Assembly: GCF_011290485.1 (NCBI RefSeq)
Contig: NZ_CP048029.1
Span: 2,490,501-2,554,500, forward strand
Source of the DNA: Caldichromatium japonicum
GTDB taxonomy: Bacteria; Pseudomonadota; Gammaproteobacteria; Chromatiales; Chromatiaceae
DNA: 64,000 nt
Direction: 5' to 3'
Both the position numbers and the translations under genes were made by a program. Positions 37,284-46,934 of this stretch are shown piece after piece (positions within the stretch are counted from its first letter, which is position 1; every line of letters begins with the position of its first letter). The notes beneath the pieces are model-generated. The model was not told where the DNA came from, did no database searches, and saw only the letters and a list, made by a program, of their open reading frames with translations.

Positions 37284-38073
37284 GATGAAAGCCAAAAAGC
37301 TCGAGGATGACGCTGGTGATCGCCCCACCGCACAGGCCACCGAGTAAACCAGGTGGGATGTCGGCCAATACCAAGGCAATCGCTGTCTCGGTGCGCGTAT
37401 CTAGGCCACTAGCGGCAGAGCCACTGAGAAGCCAGATCCCCCCGCCGACGATCGCCGCAATCAAGCCAGCCACCAGGGGGGCAGAGATGAGCCCAGGCAG
37501 CCAGCGTCTGCCCCAGCCGATCACCGCTTGATCGAGCAGCTCAAAGAGGGTACCCACCAAGGCGACGACCCCCGCCGCCAATACAAAGACCCCGAGATCG
37601 ATGAGATGCACGATCAGACTGAGGATGAAACCGGCCAGGACGCCTGCGATCAGTCCGGCAATGGTCTCGGCCAATGGGCGGCTGCCACCTGGTATGATCC
37701 AGGCGTAAAATCCACCGGCCAATAGACCGATGCCACCCGCGAGCTCAGCGAGCTTCAGGAGCTCGATCTCATATCCGCTGATGATCAGATAACCGATCGA
37801 GGTCAAAACACCTGCCATGGAACCTACCAGAGCGATCGGCATCGCGCTATAAAAGGCGGTGGTCGTCATCGCCGCCGCTGTGGTTGCTGCGATCAGCGCC
37901 AACCAGGCATGTAGCCCTCCAACCAGTAGGATGCGATGTAAGCCCGTAAAAAGGGCCCCGAACAACGCCCCAGCGAACCCCCATACCAAAAGCGCTAGCA
38001 TGATCGGAGTTAAACGGTCTTGAATGCGCATGGTGAACATCCAGAGATGTTGAATCCACGCCCGAGGTTCCAT
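37267..38073 (-). CDS. Polytopic membrane protein, unknown family
   Basis: A 268-residue protein with about seven hydrophobic segments rich in Gly and Ala (for example ELAGGIGLLAGGFYAWIIPGG and TIAGLIAGVLAGFILSLIVHLI). No motif I can name. The ATG at 38073 has no evident ribosome site; ATGs at 38040 (MFTMRIQDRL) and 38031 are alternatives. The C-terminus ELFGFHLEDQI ends in the 17-bp duplicated sequence. It is divergent from the 327-residue protein with 90-120 bp between starts. A transporter or membrane scaffold is possible; no function is proposed. Confidence 0.6.
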   Translation of the reverse strand: MEPRAWIQHLWMFTMRIQDRLTPIMLALLVWGFAGALFGALFTGLHRILLVGGLHAWLALIAATTAAAMTTTAFYSAMPIALVGSMAGVLTSIGYLIISGYEIELLKLAELAGGIGLLAGGFYAWIIPGGSRPLAETIAGLIAGVLAGFILSLIVHLIDLGVFVLAAGVVALVGTLFELLDQAVIGWGRRWLPGLISAPLVAGLIAAIVGGGIWLLSGSAASGLDTRTETAIALVLADIPPGLLGGLCGGAITSVILELFGFHLEDQI

Positions 38074-38189
38074 TGAGCCACCGTCCCCGACGGCAACGAA
38101 GCAGCCGAGCGGGCTGAGTCCTTACGTCCCAGCGGGTTCATCCAGCACCTCATGGCCTAGACTTGGATGTTTTGAAAGAACCCATAGCG

Positions 38190-39146
38190 ATGCGCGGCAT
38201 GTATCAGTCTCCTCTCAATGGCAGCAAACGCGAGATCGACGGCGTCATGCGCATCTATTATGACGGCTATTGGATCAAATATTACGAGCCGCCGCGCGAC
38301 AGCCCCGCAGCCAGGCGCCAACTCATCCAGGCCCTCACCCACCGTTTGTTCAGCCATGTCGAGCCCGGGATCAATATCCCCGGGTCGCGCCTCAAAGAGG
38401 CGCGCGCCGCCTATGAGGCCGAGACAGACACCGAGCGTAAACGGGTCAATGGGGCCATGTTGGCCGGGGCCCTGTTCAATCGCGCAGCTGATATCTTCAA
38501 TAGCCTGGTCGATCTTCAAGCCGCCGGCGTCGAGATCCCGCCCGATCACGCCCTGATGCGTGAGTGCGGACACTGTCTGATCGAGGCGCTCGAACTGGGC
38601 AAGATGGTCCGTCATCGTGGTGGTGACGAGGGAATCGATGAGCTCTGGGGCGAACCCTTCAAGGCCTTCTCGATGCCGATCGAGGCCTTTTATGCGAGCC
38701 GCTATCTCAAGATCGCCATGACCATGCACGATATCGACCGGATTACCAGCGCCATGAAAACCACCTTTGCCGGCAGCCAGCAGATCGTTGGTCTGGATGC
38801 GCGACTGGATGAATTGAATATAGCCGCCAAATCCAAATGCGAGACCCTCGGCTCCGATCCAGAGCTGTTTACGATCTGGCCGCGTTATGTCGTTGCCAGT
38901 GAGCATGTGCGCAATATCGAACCCAACCTGCCCCCTGCCTATGAGGCGATCGATGTCCATGAGGCCGTCGAGGGGGCACGGCTCTTGCGCGATGGCACCG
39001 ATCTGATCGGCTTCATCGTCCGCGCACGCGTCCCCATGCCCAAGAGCACCCGTGAATATCTCGATCGTTGTCAACAATTCAGACGCACCTATATCGAGCC
39101 ACAACTGGTGAGTAAGTGTTCGACCTCTAGCACAGAACCGCGATGA
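38190..39146 (+). CDS. Conserved-looking soluble protein, unknown family
   Basis: A 318-residue protein from ATG 38190 (MRGMYQSPLNGSKREIDGVM); an upstream TTG (38163) extends it by nine residues. It has features of a real domain protein: RIYYDGYWIKYYEPPRDSP, LTHRLFSHVEPGINIPGSRL, many helices and regular codon use. I do not recognise it; the amino-terminal part might be a PAS-like or nucleotide-binding fold but no motif supports that. It is 69 bp upstream of a PfkB-family kinase on the same strand, so the two may act in the same pathway. A long opposite-strand frame over it is a shadow. Confidence 0.55.
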   Translation: MRGMYQSPLNGSKREIDGVMRIYYDGYWIKYYEPPRDSPAARRQLIQALTHRLFSHVEPGINIPGSRLKEARAAYEAETDTERKRVNGAMLAGALFNRAADIFNSLVDLQAAGVEIPPDHALMRECGHCLIEALELGKMVRHRGGDEGIDELWGEPFKAFSMPIEAFYASRYLKIAMTMHDIDRITSAMKTTFAGSQQIVGLDARLDELNIAAKSKCETLGSDPELFTIWPRYVVASEHVRNIEPNLPPAYEAIDVHEAVEGARLLRDGTDLIGFIVRARVPMPKSTREYLDRCQQFRRTYIEPQLVSKCSTSSTEPR

Positions 39147-39215
39147 AACAGCATCGGTCCGTTGGGGAAGCCATGGATGGCCAGTCTTAATCAAGACATC
39201 TAGGGAGAGGCAGGT

Positions 39216-40148
39216 ATGGCGTACCTCTCATCAGACATCGAGATCTTCGGCGAGGTCTTATTCGATCATTTTCCGGATGGGCAGCGGGTACTTGGGGGGG
39301 CGCCCTTGAATGTCGCCTGGCATCTGGCCGGCTTTGGTCTGCGTCCGCGCCTGATCAGCGCCGTCGGATCCGATCTCGAAGGCGAGCTGATCCGCGCCGA
39401 GATGAGCGCTTGGGGGCTGGATACCTCATGCCTGCAAACCGACGCCGAGCGTCCTACCGGCGCCGTCCAGGTCAGTCTCGAGGCTGGTGAACCCAGCTAT
39501 CACATCTTGCCTGAGCGGGCCTATGACTACATCCGCCCGCCGATGGATATCCGGCCAGGTGCCCTGCTCTATCATGGGACCTTGGCCCTGCGCAGTCCGA
39601 TCTCGGCGCAGACCCTGAAGCTCCTCAGACGAAACGCCGGCCTGGTCTTTTGTGATGTCAATATGCGCAACCCTTGGTGGTCGCTCCCAGAGGCCCACAT
39701 CCTCCTTGACGGTGCCCACTGGGTCAAGCTCAACCGCGATGAACTGCGCGCGCTCGCCGAGGATCTAGACCTCCCCCTCGCCGAACAGTCCATGCGCCTG
39801 CTTGCGCGTTACCGGCTCTCTGGACTGATCGTCACCCTGGGTCCAGAGGGGGCGCTGGGTCTGACCGCCGAGACCGGTCCCGTCTTCTTGTCCCCGCCGT
39901 CGGTCGCAAACCTCACCGATACGGTCGGTGCCGGTGACGCCTTTGCTGCCGTCGCCCTGCTCGGTCTGATCCAAGGCTGGCCGTTGGAATGGCTCATCGA
40001 ACGCGCCCAGTCGTTTGCCGCCCAGATCATCACCCAGCGGGGGGCTGTCAGCCGCGACCGCGCCCTCTATGAGCGGTTGGTGAGTACCTGGGGGCTCAAG
40101 GGGCAAACGCCAGGCGGTAGGGTGCGCAATGCGCATCCTGCTTCTTGA
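39216..40148 (+). CDS. PfkB-family carbohydrate kinase (fructokinase-like), C-terminus in IS
   Basis: A 310-residue protein. Motif 1 LGGAPLNVAWHLAGFG lies near residue 27, and motif 2 LTDTVGAGDAFAAVALL gives the catalytic Asp and anion hole near residue 235, as in the PfkB/ribokinase family. A sugar such as fructose is the probable substrate. Oddly, the last ~13 residues (GQTPGGRVRNAHPAS) come from the palindromic repeat GTGCGCAATGCGCA, and the stop TGA lies inside the left end of the IS630 element. So the gene end has been replaced by insertion-derived sequence; core motifs are intact. Confidence 0.85.
   Translation: MAYLSSDIEIFGEVLFDHFPDGQRVLGGAPLNVAWHLAGFGLRPRLISAVGSDLEGELIRAEMSAWGLDTSCLQTDAERPTGAVQVSLEAGEPSYHILPERAYDYIRPPMDIRPGALLYHGTLALRSPISAQTLKLLRRNAGLVFCDVNMRNPWWSLPEAHILLDGAHWVKLNRDELRALAEDLDLPLAEQSMRLLARYRLSGLIVTLGPEGALGLTAETGPVFLSPPSVANLTDTVGAGDAFAAVALLGLIQGWPLEWLIERAQSFAAQIITQRGAVSRDRALYERLVSTWGLKGQTPGGRVRNAHPAS
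40112..40139. repeat. Left arm of a GTGCGCAATGCGCA palindrome around IS630 copy 2
   Basis: GGCGGTAGGGTGCGCAATGC with following GCA. The reverse complement of the sequence after the IS (41222-41248) reads GGGCAGTAGGGTACGCAATG..., so the element is flanked by an inverted repeat. Confidence 0.75.
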
Positions 40149-41216
40149 TAAGAAACACATGCTTTTGAAATTGAGTGAGCTGTCCTGATGTCGTGGGCAT
40201 GGAAAGACGAGACATGAGATTGCTGTCGTTTGCGGCGCGCGAAGAGCAGCGGCGTGGCTGGAGGTATGAAGCGATAGGCGCGCAGAGGGGATTGTTGGGC
40301 GCAGGGGTGTTCGACATCTGCAAAGGCTATGGGCGCGAAGGGGCCCAAGGGCAAGGGGGTGGGCGCAAGGTGGGTGAGAAGCGGGCGCTGTTGGCGGAGC
40401 AGGACGCCCAGATACGCAAGCTCATGTGCGACGGGACACCGGATCAGCTGAAGCTGCCGTTTGCGCTGTGGAGCCGGCAGGCGGTGCGGCAGTTGATCCT
40501 CGGCTGTTTTGGCATCGAGCTCAGGCCGCAGGGGGAGGGCAAGTACATGGCGCGCTGGGGATTGACGCCCCAGAAACCGATTCGGCGCGCCTATGAGCAA
40601 AGCCCGCCGGCGGGCAAGACGTGGCTTGAGGAGATCTACCCGGACATTGCCCGGCGCGCCAAGGCCGAGGGCGCCGAAATCCACTGGGGCGATGAAACGG
40701 GGCTGCGCTCGGACGAGGTGCGCGGGCGCTCTTATGCGCCGGCGATCAAGACGTCCGAGATTCGCGTCACGCACCGTCGCGAAGGCCTGTCGGTGATCTC
40801 GACGCTGACCAACCGCGGCAAGGTGCCTTGGAAGGCGTTCGCGGGGGCGATGAACGCCGACATCCTGATCGACTTCATGAAGCGGCTCGTCAAGGACGCC
40901 AGGGGCAAGAAGATCTTCCTCATCCTCGACAACCTGCGCGTGCATCACACCAAGCCGGTCAAAGCCTGGCTGGCTGCATGCGCCAATCAAATCGAGGCCT
41001 CCTCCCTCCCCCCCTACAGCCCGGCACTGAACCCCAACGAGATGCTCAAGGCCACCATCACCGCGCAGGCGCCCTCCCGCACCAAGGACGATCTGAAGAA
41101 GGCGACCGTCAGCCACCTGCGCCGCCTTCTCAATTCCCCCCAACGCATCATGCGCTACTTCCAGCATCCCAAGCTCCATGATGCCGCGTAATACAAGTTC
41201 ATTGGTTTCGGATTAA
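40145..41216 (+). mobile_element. IS630-family element, copy 2
   Basis: A 1072-bp element with ends TTGATAAGAAACACATG and (reverse complement) TTAATCCGAAACCAATG. The right end is followed by TA but the left flank is TC, so the canonical TA duplication is not intact. Apart from small indels it is nearly identical to copy 1 and encodes a full-length transposase. It sits at the centre of a 23-bp inverted repeat (left 40112, right near 41222), and supplies the stop codon of the preceding PfkB gene. Confidence 0.88.
40199..41191 (+). CDS. IS630-family transposase, intact copy
   Basis: A 330-residue transposase from ATG 40199 (MERRDMRLLSFAAREEQRRG); a GTG at 40175 is also in frame. The N-terminal region has a helix-turn-helix (WRYEAIGAQRGLLGAGVFDI). 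The DDE catalytic set is visible: HWGDETGLRSD, ILDNLRVHHTK and NPNEMLKATI. This makes it the functional relative of the broken copy at 29157. IS630 transposases cut and paste into TA dinucleotides. Whether it is active in this strain is unknown. Confidence 0.9.
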   Translation: MERRDMRLLSFAAREEQRRGWRYEAIGAQRGLLGAGVFDICKGYGREGAQGQGGGRKVGEKRALLAEQDAQIRKLMCDGTPDQLKLPFALWSRQAVRQLILGCFGIELRPQGEGKYMARWGLTPQKPIRRAYEQSPPAGKTWLEEIYPDIARRAKAEGAEIHWGDETGLRSDEVRGRSYAPAIKTSEIRVTHRREGLSVISTLTNRGKVPWKAFAGAMNADILIDFMKRLVKDARGKKIFLILDNLRVHHTKPVKAWLAACANQIEASSLPPYSPALNPNEMLKATITAQAPSRTKDDLKKATVSHLRRLLNSPQRIMRYFQHPKLHDAA

Positions 41217-41221
41217 TAGTT

Positions 41222-41248
41222 AAGGTGCGCATTGCGTACCCTACTGCC
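41222..41248. repeat. Right arm of the palindrome around IS630 copy 2
   Basis: GGTGCGCATTGCGTACCCTA is the inverted counterpart of the repeat at 40112-40139 with a few changes, on the other side of the IS. Confidence 0.7.
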
Positions 41249-41265
41249 CGAGAAACCCACAACCG

Positions 41266-41291
41266 CCATCCCGACGACAGCCGGAATCCAC
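41266..41291. repeat. GTCATTCCGG-type dispersed repeat, copy
   Basis: CCATCCCGACGACAGCCGGA then ATCCAC resembles the dispersed repeat at 15386-15456 and 28842-28898. It lies between the IS and the DUF4405 gene. Confidence 0.5.
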
Positions 41292-41353
41292 AAAAAATCA
41301 GCGGCTGGCATTTGGCCCCGTCAGCCCCCAGGCGTTCACCAAACGGCCATACG

Positions 41354-42251
41354 ATGTTGAAGAACACCCATCCGGTTCGCGCTTTCATCGCCTTCCTGGT
41401 CAGTTGGTCGTTTATCGTTCTAACTCTGACCGGCGCTGTACTCTATGTCATCCCGCACGGGCGGGTCGCCCACTGGACCTTCTGGCAGCTAGCAGGGCTT
41501 GACCGAGAATCCTGGACCCATCTTCACATCCTGTTTGGTGCAGTCTTCATCCTCAGCGGCGCCCTCTATCTCTATTTCAATTGGCGGCCCTTGACCCACT
41601 ATCTTGCCGAGCGTGTCCAGGGCCATCTCGAGTTCAAGCGTGAATCCATCGCCTCGCTCGCCCTGGCCCTATTGTTGGTCCTCGGTGCCCTCTATCCGGT
41701 ACCGCCGATCAGTTGGCTCTTTACACTCAACGATTGGGCCAAGGGGCGGTGAGCCCCCTTATCCGCGCGCCGAGGCCAGCCCCTTGCCGGTCCTCGCCCA
41801 GCGGGCGGGCTTTATCCTCGATGAGGCAGTGGCTACCTGGCGCGCGGCGGGGATTGAGCTCGATGACGCCAATACCACCCTCGAGAACATCGCCCGCGCC
41901 AATCGCATGACCCCTGCTGCGCTCTTCGCCCTGATCCCCAATGGGCCACCTGCCGCCCGAGATCCAGCCGCGATCGAGGCGCAACTGGCCGGAAGCGGCC
42001 TGGGTGCCAAGACGCTCGCCGACTTCGCCGAGCACCAGGGCCTGATACCAGAGAGGGCCCGCGCCCACCTCAAGACTCTCGGGATCGAGGCAGAGATCAA
42101 TGAAACCCTCAAGACGATCGCCGAGCGCCATGCCGTCCGCCCTATTGAACTGGCCAAGGCCATTTTGATCCCTGGCTATCGGCCCAAACCCTATCTCTGC
42201 TGCGCAGACTCCGCGTCGTTGAGCCACAGCACAGGGATTGCGCGGGCTTGA
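41354..42251 (+). pseudogene. DUF4405-family membrane protein, frameshifted
   Basis: The first frame (ATG 41354 to TGA 41752, 132 residues) encodes a DUF4405 module: HPVRAFIAFLVSWSFIVLTLTG, IPHGRVAHWTFWQLAGLDRE, THLHILFGAVFILSGALYLYF. In relatives the protein goes on with an EPPYGHAE-type segment and two helix-rich repeats. Here that continuation is in another frame from just past NDWAKG: GEPPYPRAEASPL, then AGFILDEAVATWRAAGIELDD and LAGSGLGAKTLADFAEHQGL, ending 42251. A single-base change near 41745 restores one frame. Could be a true mutation or sequencing error. The membrane part resembles cytochrome-b561-like small membrane proteins. Confidence 0.7.
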
Positions 42252-42352
42252 AGGGTCTGAGGGGTGCCGAAGGGCCTACAGACAAGATGACAGGGGACGC
42301 GCTCACGCCGATAATCGCTATTCAAACCAATCGTCCTCTAAGGGAGTCTCCG

Positions 42353-42997
42353 ATGTCTCGATCCGCTCAGACCTGTTCGGCCTGGGAGGCCCTGGAACGC
42401 CTACGCGAGGGTAACCGCCGCTTTACCCAGAACCTCACTAGCCTAGACCGCCTGCTCACCTATCAGCGCCGGGCTGAACTCAGCGCCGGGCAAAGACCCT
42501 TTGCCGTGATCCTGGGCTGCTCGGACTCGCGCGCCCCGGCTGAGATCCTCTTCGATCAGGGGCTGGGCGATCTCTTCGTGATCCGCGTGGCCGGCAATGT
42601 GGTTGCGCCCTCGCAGATCGGCAGCGTCGAGTTTGCAGTCTCGCGCTATGGCACCCGCCTGGTGGTGGTCCTGGGCCATATCCATTGCGGTGCCATCGAT
42701 GCCACCCTCGAGTCACTCGTCGCAGGTGAGGACAGCGACTCACGCCATATCGCCTCGATCGTCGAGCGGATCAAACCCGCGGTCCTGCCGTTGGTCGAGA
42801 CCGAGCTGCGCCATAACCGCTCGGCGCTACATCGCGCCGCTGTGCGCGCCAATATCCGCGCCTCGGCCAACCAATTGCGCCACGGCTCGGCGATCATCGA
42901 AAGGCTGATCGCCGAGGATGGGCTCATCGTCATCGGCGCTGAATATAACCTAGACAGCGGTCTGGTCGATTTTTTTGATGGGCTTCCTGACGCTTGA
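42353..42997 (+). CDS. Beta-class carbonic anhydrase
   Basis: A 214-residue zinc enzyme interconverting CO2 and bicarbonate. The start at 42353 (MSRSAQTCSAWEAL) is chosen because GGGAG precedes it; a longer frame from 42248 is unsupported. Zinc ligands and catalytic pair are seen: VILGCSDSRAPAE (Cys56, Asp58-Arg60) and LGHIHCGAID (His109, Cys112). The length and QxGSVEFA segment fit bacterial beta-CAs. It could supply bicarbonate to carboxylases, which would suit an autotroph. A terminator is not visible after it. Confidence 0.94.
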   Translation: MSRSAQTCSAWEALERLREGNRRFTQNLTSLDRLLTYQRRAELSAGQRPFAVILGCSDSRAPAEILFDQGLGDLFVIRVAGNVVAPSQIGSVEFAVSRYGTRLVVVLGHIHCGAIDATLESLVAGEDSDSRHIASIVERIKPAVLPLVETELRHNRSALHRAAVRANIRASANQLRHGSAIIERLIAEDGLIVIGAEYNLDSGLVDFFDGLPDA

Positions 42998-43084
42998 ATT
43001 GCATGACCTGAAACAGAACACCGTTATAAGGTTTCTTTTGCGATCCGGCAGGACTAAACAGGAGCGCAATCTGTAAGCGGCACC

Positions 43085-46000
43085 ATGGACCTCTTGCGAA
43101 AACAAACGGATTTAATCTTTTTTCTCGACGAAGACGGCTCCATTCTGGGGTTTCACGGGCCTGAGAAAAGTCTCTATGCAAGACCCGAGCACTTCATCGG
43201 CAAGAGGCCAGAGGAGGTGCTTCCGCCCCAAGCGGGCGAACCGATCCAGGCCCAGATCGATTCGATAGGCAAGGGTGGCGAGGCAGTCGGCGTCCGCTAT
43301 TATCTCCGGATGCCGGATGGGCCGCGCGACTACGAGGCGCGTTTTTGCCGTCTGCCCGAAGGTACGCGTTTGCTCGCCATCGTGCGCGACCTGACCGAAC
43401 ATCAGCGCCTCATCCAGGCACTCAATCGCAAACGCAGCCAACTAGATAAGCGGATCAAGGAGCTGGCCTGTCTCAATCAGGTCTTGCGCCTGACCGAAAA
43501 CGATACCGATCCGATCGAGGAGGTGCTCGCGCGCCTTTTGCCGGTCATCATGACCGGCATACGCGATTCATCTCTGATTGAGATCCAGATCGACTGGTCA
43601 GAGGAGCTACAGCTGGCAACCCCTGGCTTTAGGGTCACGGAATGGATGATCCAGGCACGTGAGCAGACCGCTGCCGGTAAACCGCTCAGCCTCACCCTCG
43701 CCTATCGTACCGCCCCACTCGATCCAAATGCGCCCTTTTTGCTCGAGGAGCATGTATTGCTCGGGGCGCTCACCCGGCGGTTGGCTGAATTCCTCGATCG
43801 CCGGCACAAACAACGCCAGCTTGCCGAGCGCGAGGGTCTGATCCAGGCCATCTTCGAGCAGATGGCCGATGGGCTGGTGTTGATCGAGCCGGCGAGCGGA
43901 CGCCTGGTCGATTTCAACACCGCTGCCTACCGCAGCCTGGGCTATGAGGCCGCATCATTCACCCAGACCAGATTTGAGGAGTTGCTGGCTGCGCCCGATC
44001 CTCAGCAGCTTAAGGCCATACTGAGCGGTGCCTTGCCTTATCTCGAGACCCAATATCGCGCCAAAAACGGCAAGATCCACGAGGTCGCCATCCATTTCTC
44101 CCCTGTGCAACATCAGGGACAACGGCTGATCGCCGCCATTTGGCACGACATTACGTCCCGCAAACGCCGCGAACGCGAACAGCATGCCCGCATTGAACGT
44201 CTGCGCATCCAAGACGAGCTGATCCGCACCTTCAGCCTGGCACCTGCAGCGAACGCAGGCGATATTGCAACCTATGCGTGCACGATCACCGGATCGATCG
44301 CCCAGCATTTTGGATATGCCCAAGTCTCGCTCTGGCTGTTGGACGAGGATAGAGATGCGCTGACATGCCTCGACCGCTACCACGCCCAGACAGGGCAGCA
44401 TACCAACGGCCTCGTCCTAAGGCAGAGTGGTGTGCAGACCTGGCGCGAGATCCTCCAGAGCTATCGCCATTTCGATAGCCATGAGATACATTCTGAATCT
44501 CACTCATTAAGCGGGCTCCAGCGTACGCTGGGATTGACCGGAGCCGGCTCGGCATTCGCCTGTACCATCCTTTCAGGGACTGCCCCGCGCGGTCTGCTCT
44601 GTCTCGTCCACCCCGACCCGGCGCATACCTGGTATGCGGATGAGATCCAATTCGCCTGCCAGGTCGCTGCCCAGTTTGGCATCGCCCTGCTCAACCGCGA
44701 GCGCGAGGCGTTTCGCATCTTTGGGATGCCCAAAGAGATCCCGCCCACGCCCGAGCTTGTCGACTCCTACATCTATCCCGACGATCGTTCGCTGGTCGAT
44801 CGGGCTTGGGATGAGGCACTGACCGGTCAGCCCTATCGGGTCACCCATCGCATCCACACCCCGCACGGCATCCGCTGGGTCGAGGAACGCGCTGAGATCC
44901 TCTGCGATGCAAGCGGTCAGCCGGTCGAGGCCCTAGGGACGGTGCAGGATGTCACCGAGCGCCTGGAGCTGGAGCAGCAGCTCGCCTCCTATCGCGATCA
45001 TCTCGAGGACCTGGTCGCGGCGCGCACCGCCGAGCTTGCTGCCGCCAAGTCCGAGGCCGAAAGCGCCAACCGCACCAAAAGCGTCTTTTTGTCGAACATA
45101 AGCCATGAGATCCGCACCCCGTTGAATGCCATCCTCGGCTATATCCATCTCATTGAGCAAGAACCCTTAAGCCCGCGGCAATCTGCCTGGATCAATAAGC
45201 TCAATCATGCCGCCCGGCATCTCTTGCAGATCATCAACGATATCCTCGATCTGTCGAGGATCGAGGCGGGCGCACTCCGTCTCGACCCCCATGATTTTGC
45301 CCCCGAGCAATTGATCGGTCGCGTGATCGACATGATCGCCCAACAGGCCCAGGCCAAGGGCCTGGATCTGCGGATCGACCTCTCGGGGCTGCCGCCGTGT
45401 CTGCACGGCGACAGCGTACGTATCGGTCAGGTGCTGCTGAACCTGCTGAGCAACGCAGTCAAATTCACTGAGCGCGGTTGGATCGAACTGACCGCCCACA
45501 CCCTGGGGGAACAGGAGATGCCGCCCGCGAATTGGTGGGTCCGCTGGACGGTGCGCGACACCGGCGTCGGCATGACCCCAGAACAGCTCCAAAGGGTCTT
45601 TAGGCCCTTTGAACAGACCGAGACCGGCATTGCCAGACGCTATGGCGGTACTGGACTGGGGCTGGCCATCTGCAAGCGGCTGGTCGAACAGATGGGCGGG
45701 CGGCTCGAGGTCGAGAGCCAACCTGGGCTTGGCAGCACCTTTTGGTTTGAGATCCCAATCGGCAAGGGGGGTGACCTAGGTCAGACCGAAGTGGTCGCAC
45801 CCTCTGGTATCGCCCGCTCAGGCCCTCAGGCAGGTGCACCTAGGCTTACCGGTGTCCGCATCCTGGTTGCCGAGGACAATGCGCTCAATCAGGAGATGAT
45901 CCAGGCCCTGCTCGAGTCAAGCGGTGCCCAGGTGAGATTGGTCGCCAATGGTCAGGAGGCGGTGGATGCCGTGTTGCACGAACCATTCGATCTGGTCCTG

Positions 46001-46861
46001 ATGGATGTTCAGATGCCCGTTATGGACGGGCTTGCCGCTACCAGGTCTATCCGCGCTCATCCCCAATATCAGGCCCTACCGATCCTGGCCATGACTGCCA
46101 ATGCCTTTGCCAGCGACCGCCGGGACTGTCTAGATGCCGGCATGAACGATCATCTCACCAAGCCGATCATCCCAGCCCGCCTAGCCGAGGTCATTGCCCG
46201 TTGGTTGCCGGGCAGGGTGCCTGAACCCAATACCACCCCTCGCCCACCTGGGTCGCCGGAGCACGCCGCTTGGTCCGATCTACGCGCGATCCCCAGCCTG
46301 GATGCGGATCAGGGACTTGCGCATCTACAAGACAATCTCGAGCTCTATCGTTCATTACTGCAACGTTTCGCTGCCGCCTTGCCTGATGAAGAGAAACGAC
46401 TGACTGCGGCGCTCGCCAGCGGTGACCTGGAGACACTGCGGCAAAAGGCACACCAGCTCAAGGGGATCGCCGCCAATCTCGGTGCCACGGCGATTCACGC
46501 ACAGGCCCAAAAGCTAGAGCAGGCAGTGCGTGCCGGCCGACTAGAAGATGAACTTCAGGGACTGGTCAAGGATCTGAATGGGGCGTTGCGGACGCTTGGC
46601 GAACATTTCAGGTGCCTTGGCCAGGTCGAAACCCAGAACGCCGTCCAGAACGCCGTCGGCTTGGAGAGCCTGAGTGCAGGTCTGGATCGACTTGCCAACC
46701 TGTTGTCCAAGCATGATACGCGCGCCAACCACCTCTTTGCTGAATACCGGTCTGCGCTCTATCACGCCTTCGGGCAGGGGGCAGAGCGCTTGGAGCGCGC
46801 CATCCAGTCGTTCGACTATGAGGAGGCCCTGGTCATCCTTCAGGGCCTTTTGAATCCCTGA
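43085..46861 (+). CDS. Hybrid sensor histidine kinase (PAS-PAS-GAF-PAS-HK-REC-Hpt)
   Basis: A 1258-residue phosphorelay protein. Approximate order: PAS-like 1-110; linker coiled coil 115-135; a region to ~240; PAS ~250-365 ([18 protein letters not shown]); GAF-like ~390-540; PAS ~545-630; coiled coil; HisKA with H-box [19 protein letters not shown] (His674); HATPase ~780-895 ([40 protein letters not shown]); receiver with phospho-acceptor Asp974 ([13 protein letters not shown]); Hpt with His1123 ([14 protein letters not shown]). No membrane segments are obvious, so it may be cytoplasmic. A 12-bp tandem repeat (46634-46657) encodes QNAVQNAV. Ligand unknown. Confidence 0.94.
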   Translation: MDLLRKQTDLIFFLDEDGSILGFHGPEKSLYARPEHFIGKRPEEVLPPQAGEPIQAQIDSIGKGGEAVGVRYYLRMPDGPRDYEARFCRLPEGTRLLAIVRDLTEHQRLIQALNRKRSQLDKRIKELACLNQVLRLTENDTDPIEEVLARLLPVIMTGIRDSSLIEIQIDWSEELQLATPGFRVTEWMIQAREQTAAGKPLSLTLAYRTAPLDPNAPFLLEEHVLLGALTRRLAEFLDRRHKQRQLAEREGLIQAIFEQMADGLVLIEPASGRLVDFNTAAYRSLGYEAASFTQTRFEELLAAPDPQQLKAILSGALPYLETQYRAKNGKIHEVAIHFSPVQHQGQRLIAAIWHDITSRKRREREQHARIERLRIQDELIRTFSLAPAANAGDIATYACTITGSIAQHFGYAQVSLWLLDEDRDALTCLDRYHAQTGQHTNGLVLRQSGVQTWREILQSYRHFDSHEIHSESHSLSGLQRTLGLTGAGSAFACTILSGTAPRGLLCLVHPDPAHTWYADEIQFACQVAAQFGIALLNREREAFRIFGMPKEIPPTPELVDSYIYPDDRSLVDRAWDEALTGQPYRVTHRIHTPHGIRWVEERAEILCDASGQPVEALGTVQDVTERLELEQQLASYRDHLEDLVAARTAELAAAKSEAESANRTKSVFLSNISHEIRTPLNAILGYIHLIEQEPLSPRQSAWINKLNHAARHLLQIINDILDLSRIEAGALRLDPHDFAPEQLIGRVIDMIAQQAQAKGLDLRIDLSGLPPCLHGDSVRIGQVLLNLLSNAVKFTERGWIELTAHTLGEQEMPPANWWVRWTVRDTGVGMTPEQLQRVFRPFEQTETGIARRYGGTGLGLAICKRLVEQMGGRLEVESQPGLGSTFWFEIPIGKGGDLGQTEVVAPSGIARSGPQAGAPRLTGVRILVAEDNALNQEMIQALLESSGAQVRLVANGQEAVDAVLHEPFDLVLMDVQMPVMDGLAATRSIRAHPQYQALPILAMTANAFASDRRDCLDAGMNDHLTKPIIPARLAEVIARWLPGRVPEPNTTPRPPGSPEHAAWSDLRAIPSLDADQGLAHLQDNLELYRSLLQRFAAALPDEEKRLTAALASGDLETLRQKAHQLKGIAANLGATAIHAQAQKLEQAVRAGRLEDELQGLVKDLNGALRTLGEHFRCLGQVETQNAVQNAVGLESLSAGLDRLANLLSKHDTRANHLFAEYRSALYHAFGQGAERLERAIQSFDYEEALVILQGLLNP
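46634..46657. repeat. 12-bp in-frame tandem duplication in hybrid kinase
   Basis: CAGAACGCCGTC occurs twice in tandem, encoding QNAVQNAV in the linker after the Hpt domain. Confidence 0.85.
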
Positions 46862-46934
46862 GGCCCTGCCCCTGCGCCGGCGGTGTATTTCACCGGTTCA
46901 TCGCATCCGATCGTATCCAAGAGACCCATTATCC

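Noticed and set aside
38157..39194. Long minus-strand frame opposite the 318-residue gene
   Set aside because: Antisense shadow; the plus-strand frame has better start context and domain-like composition.
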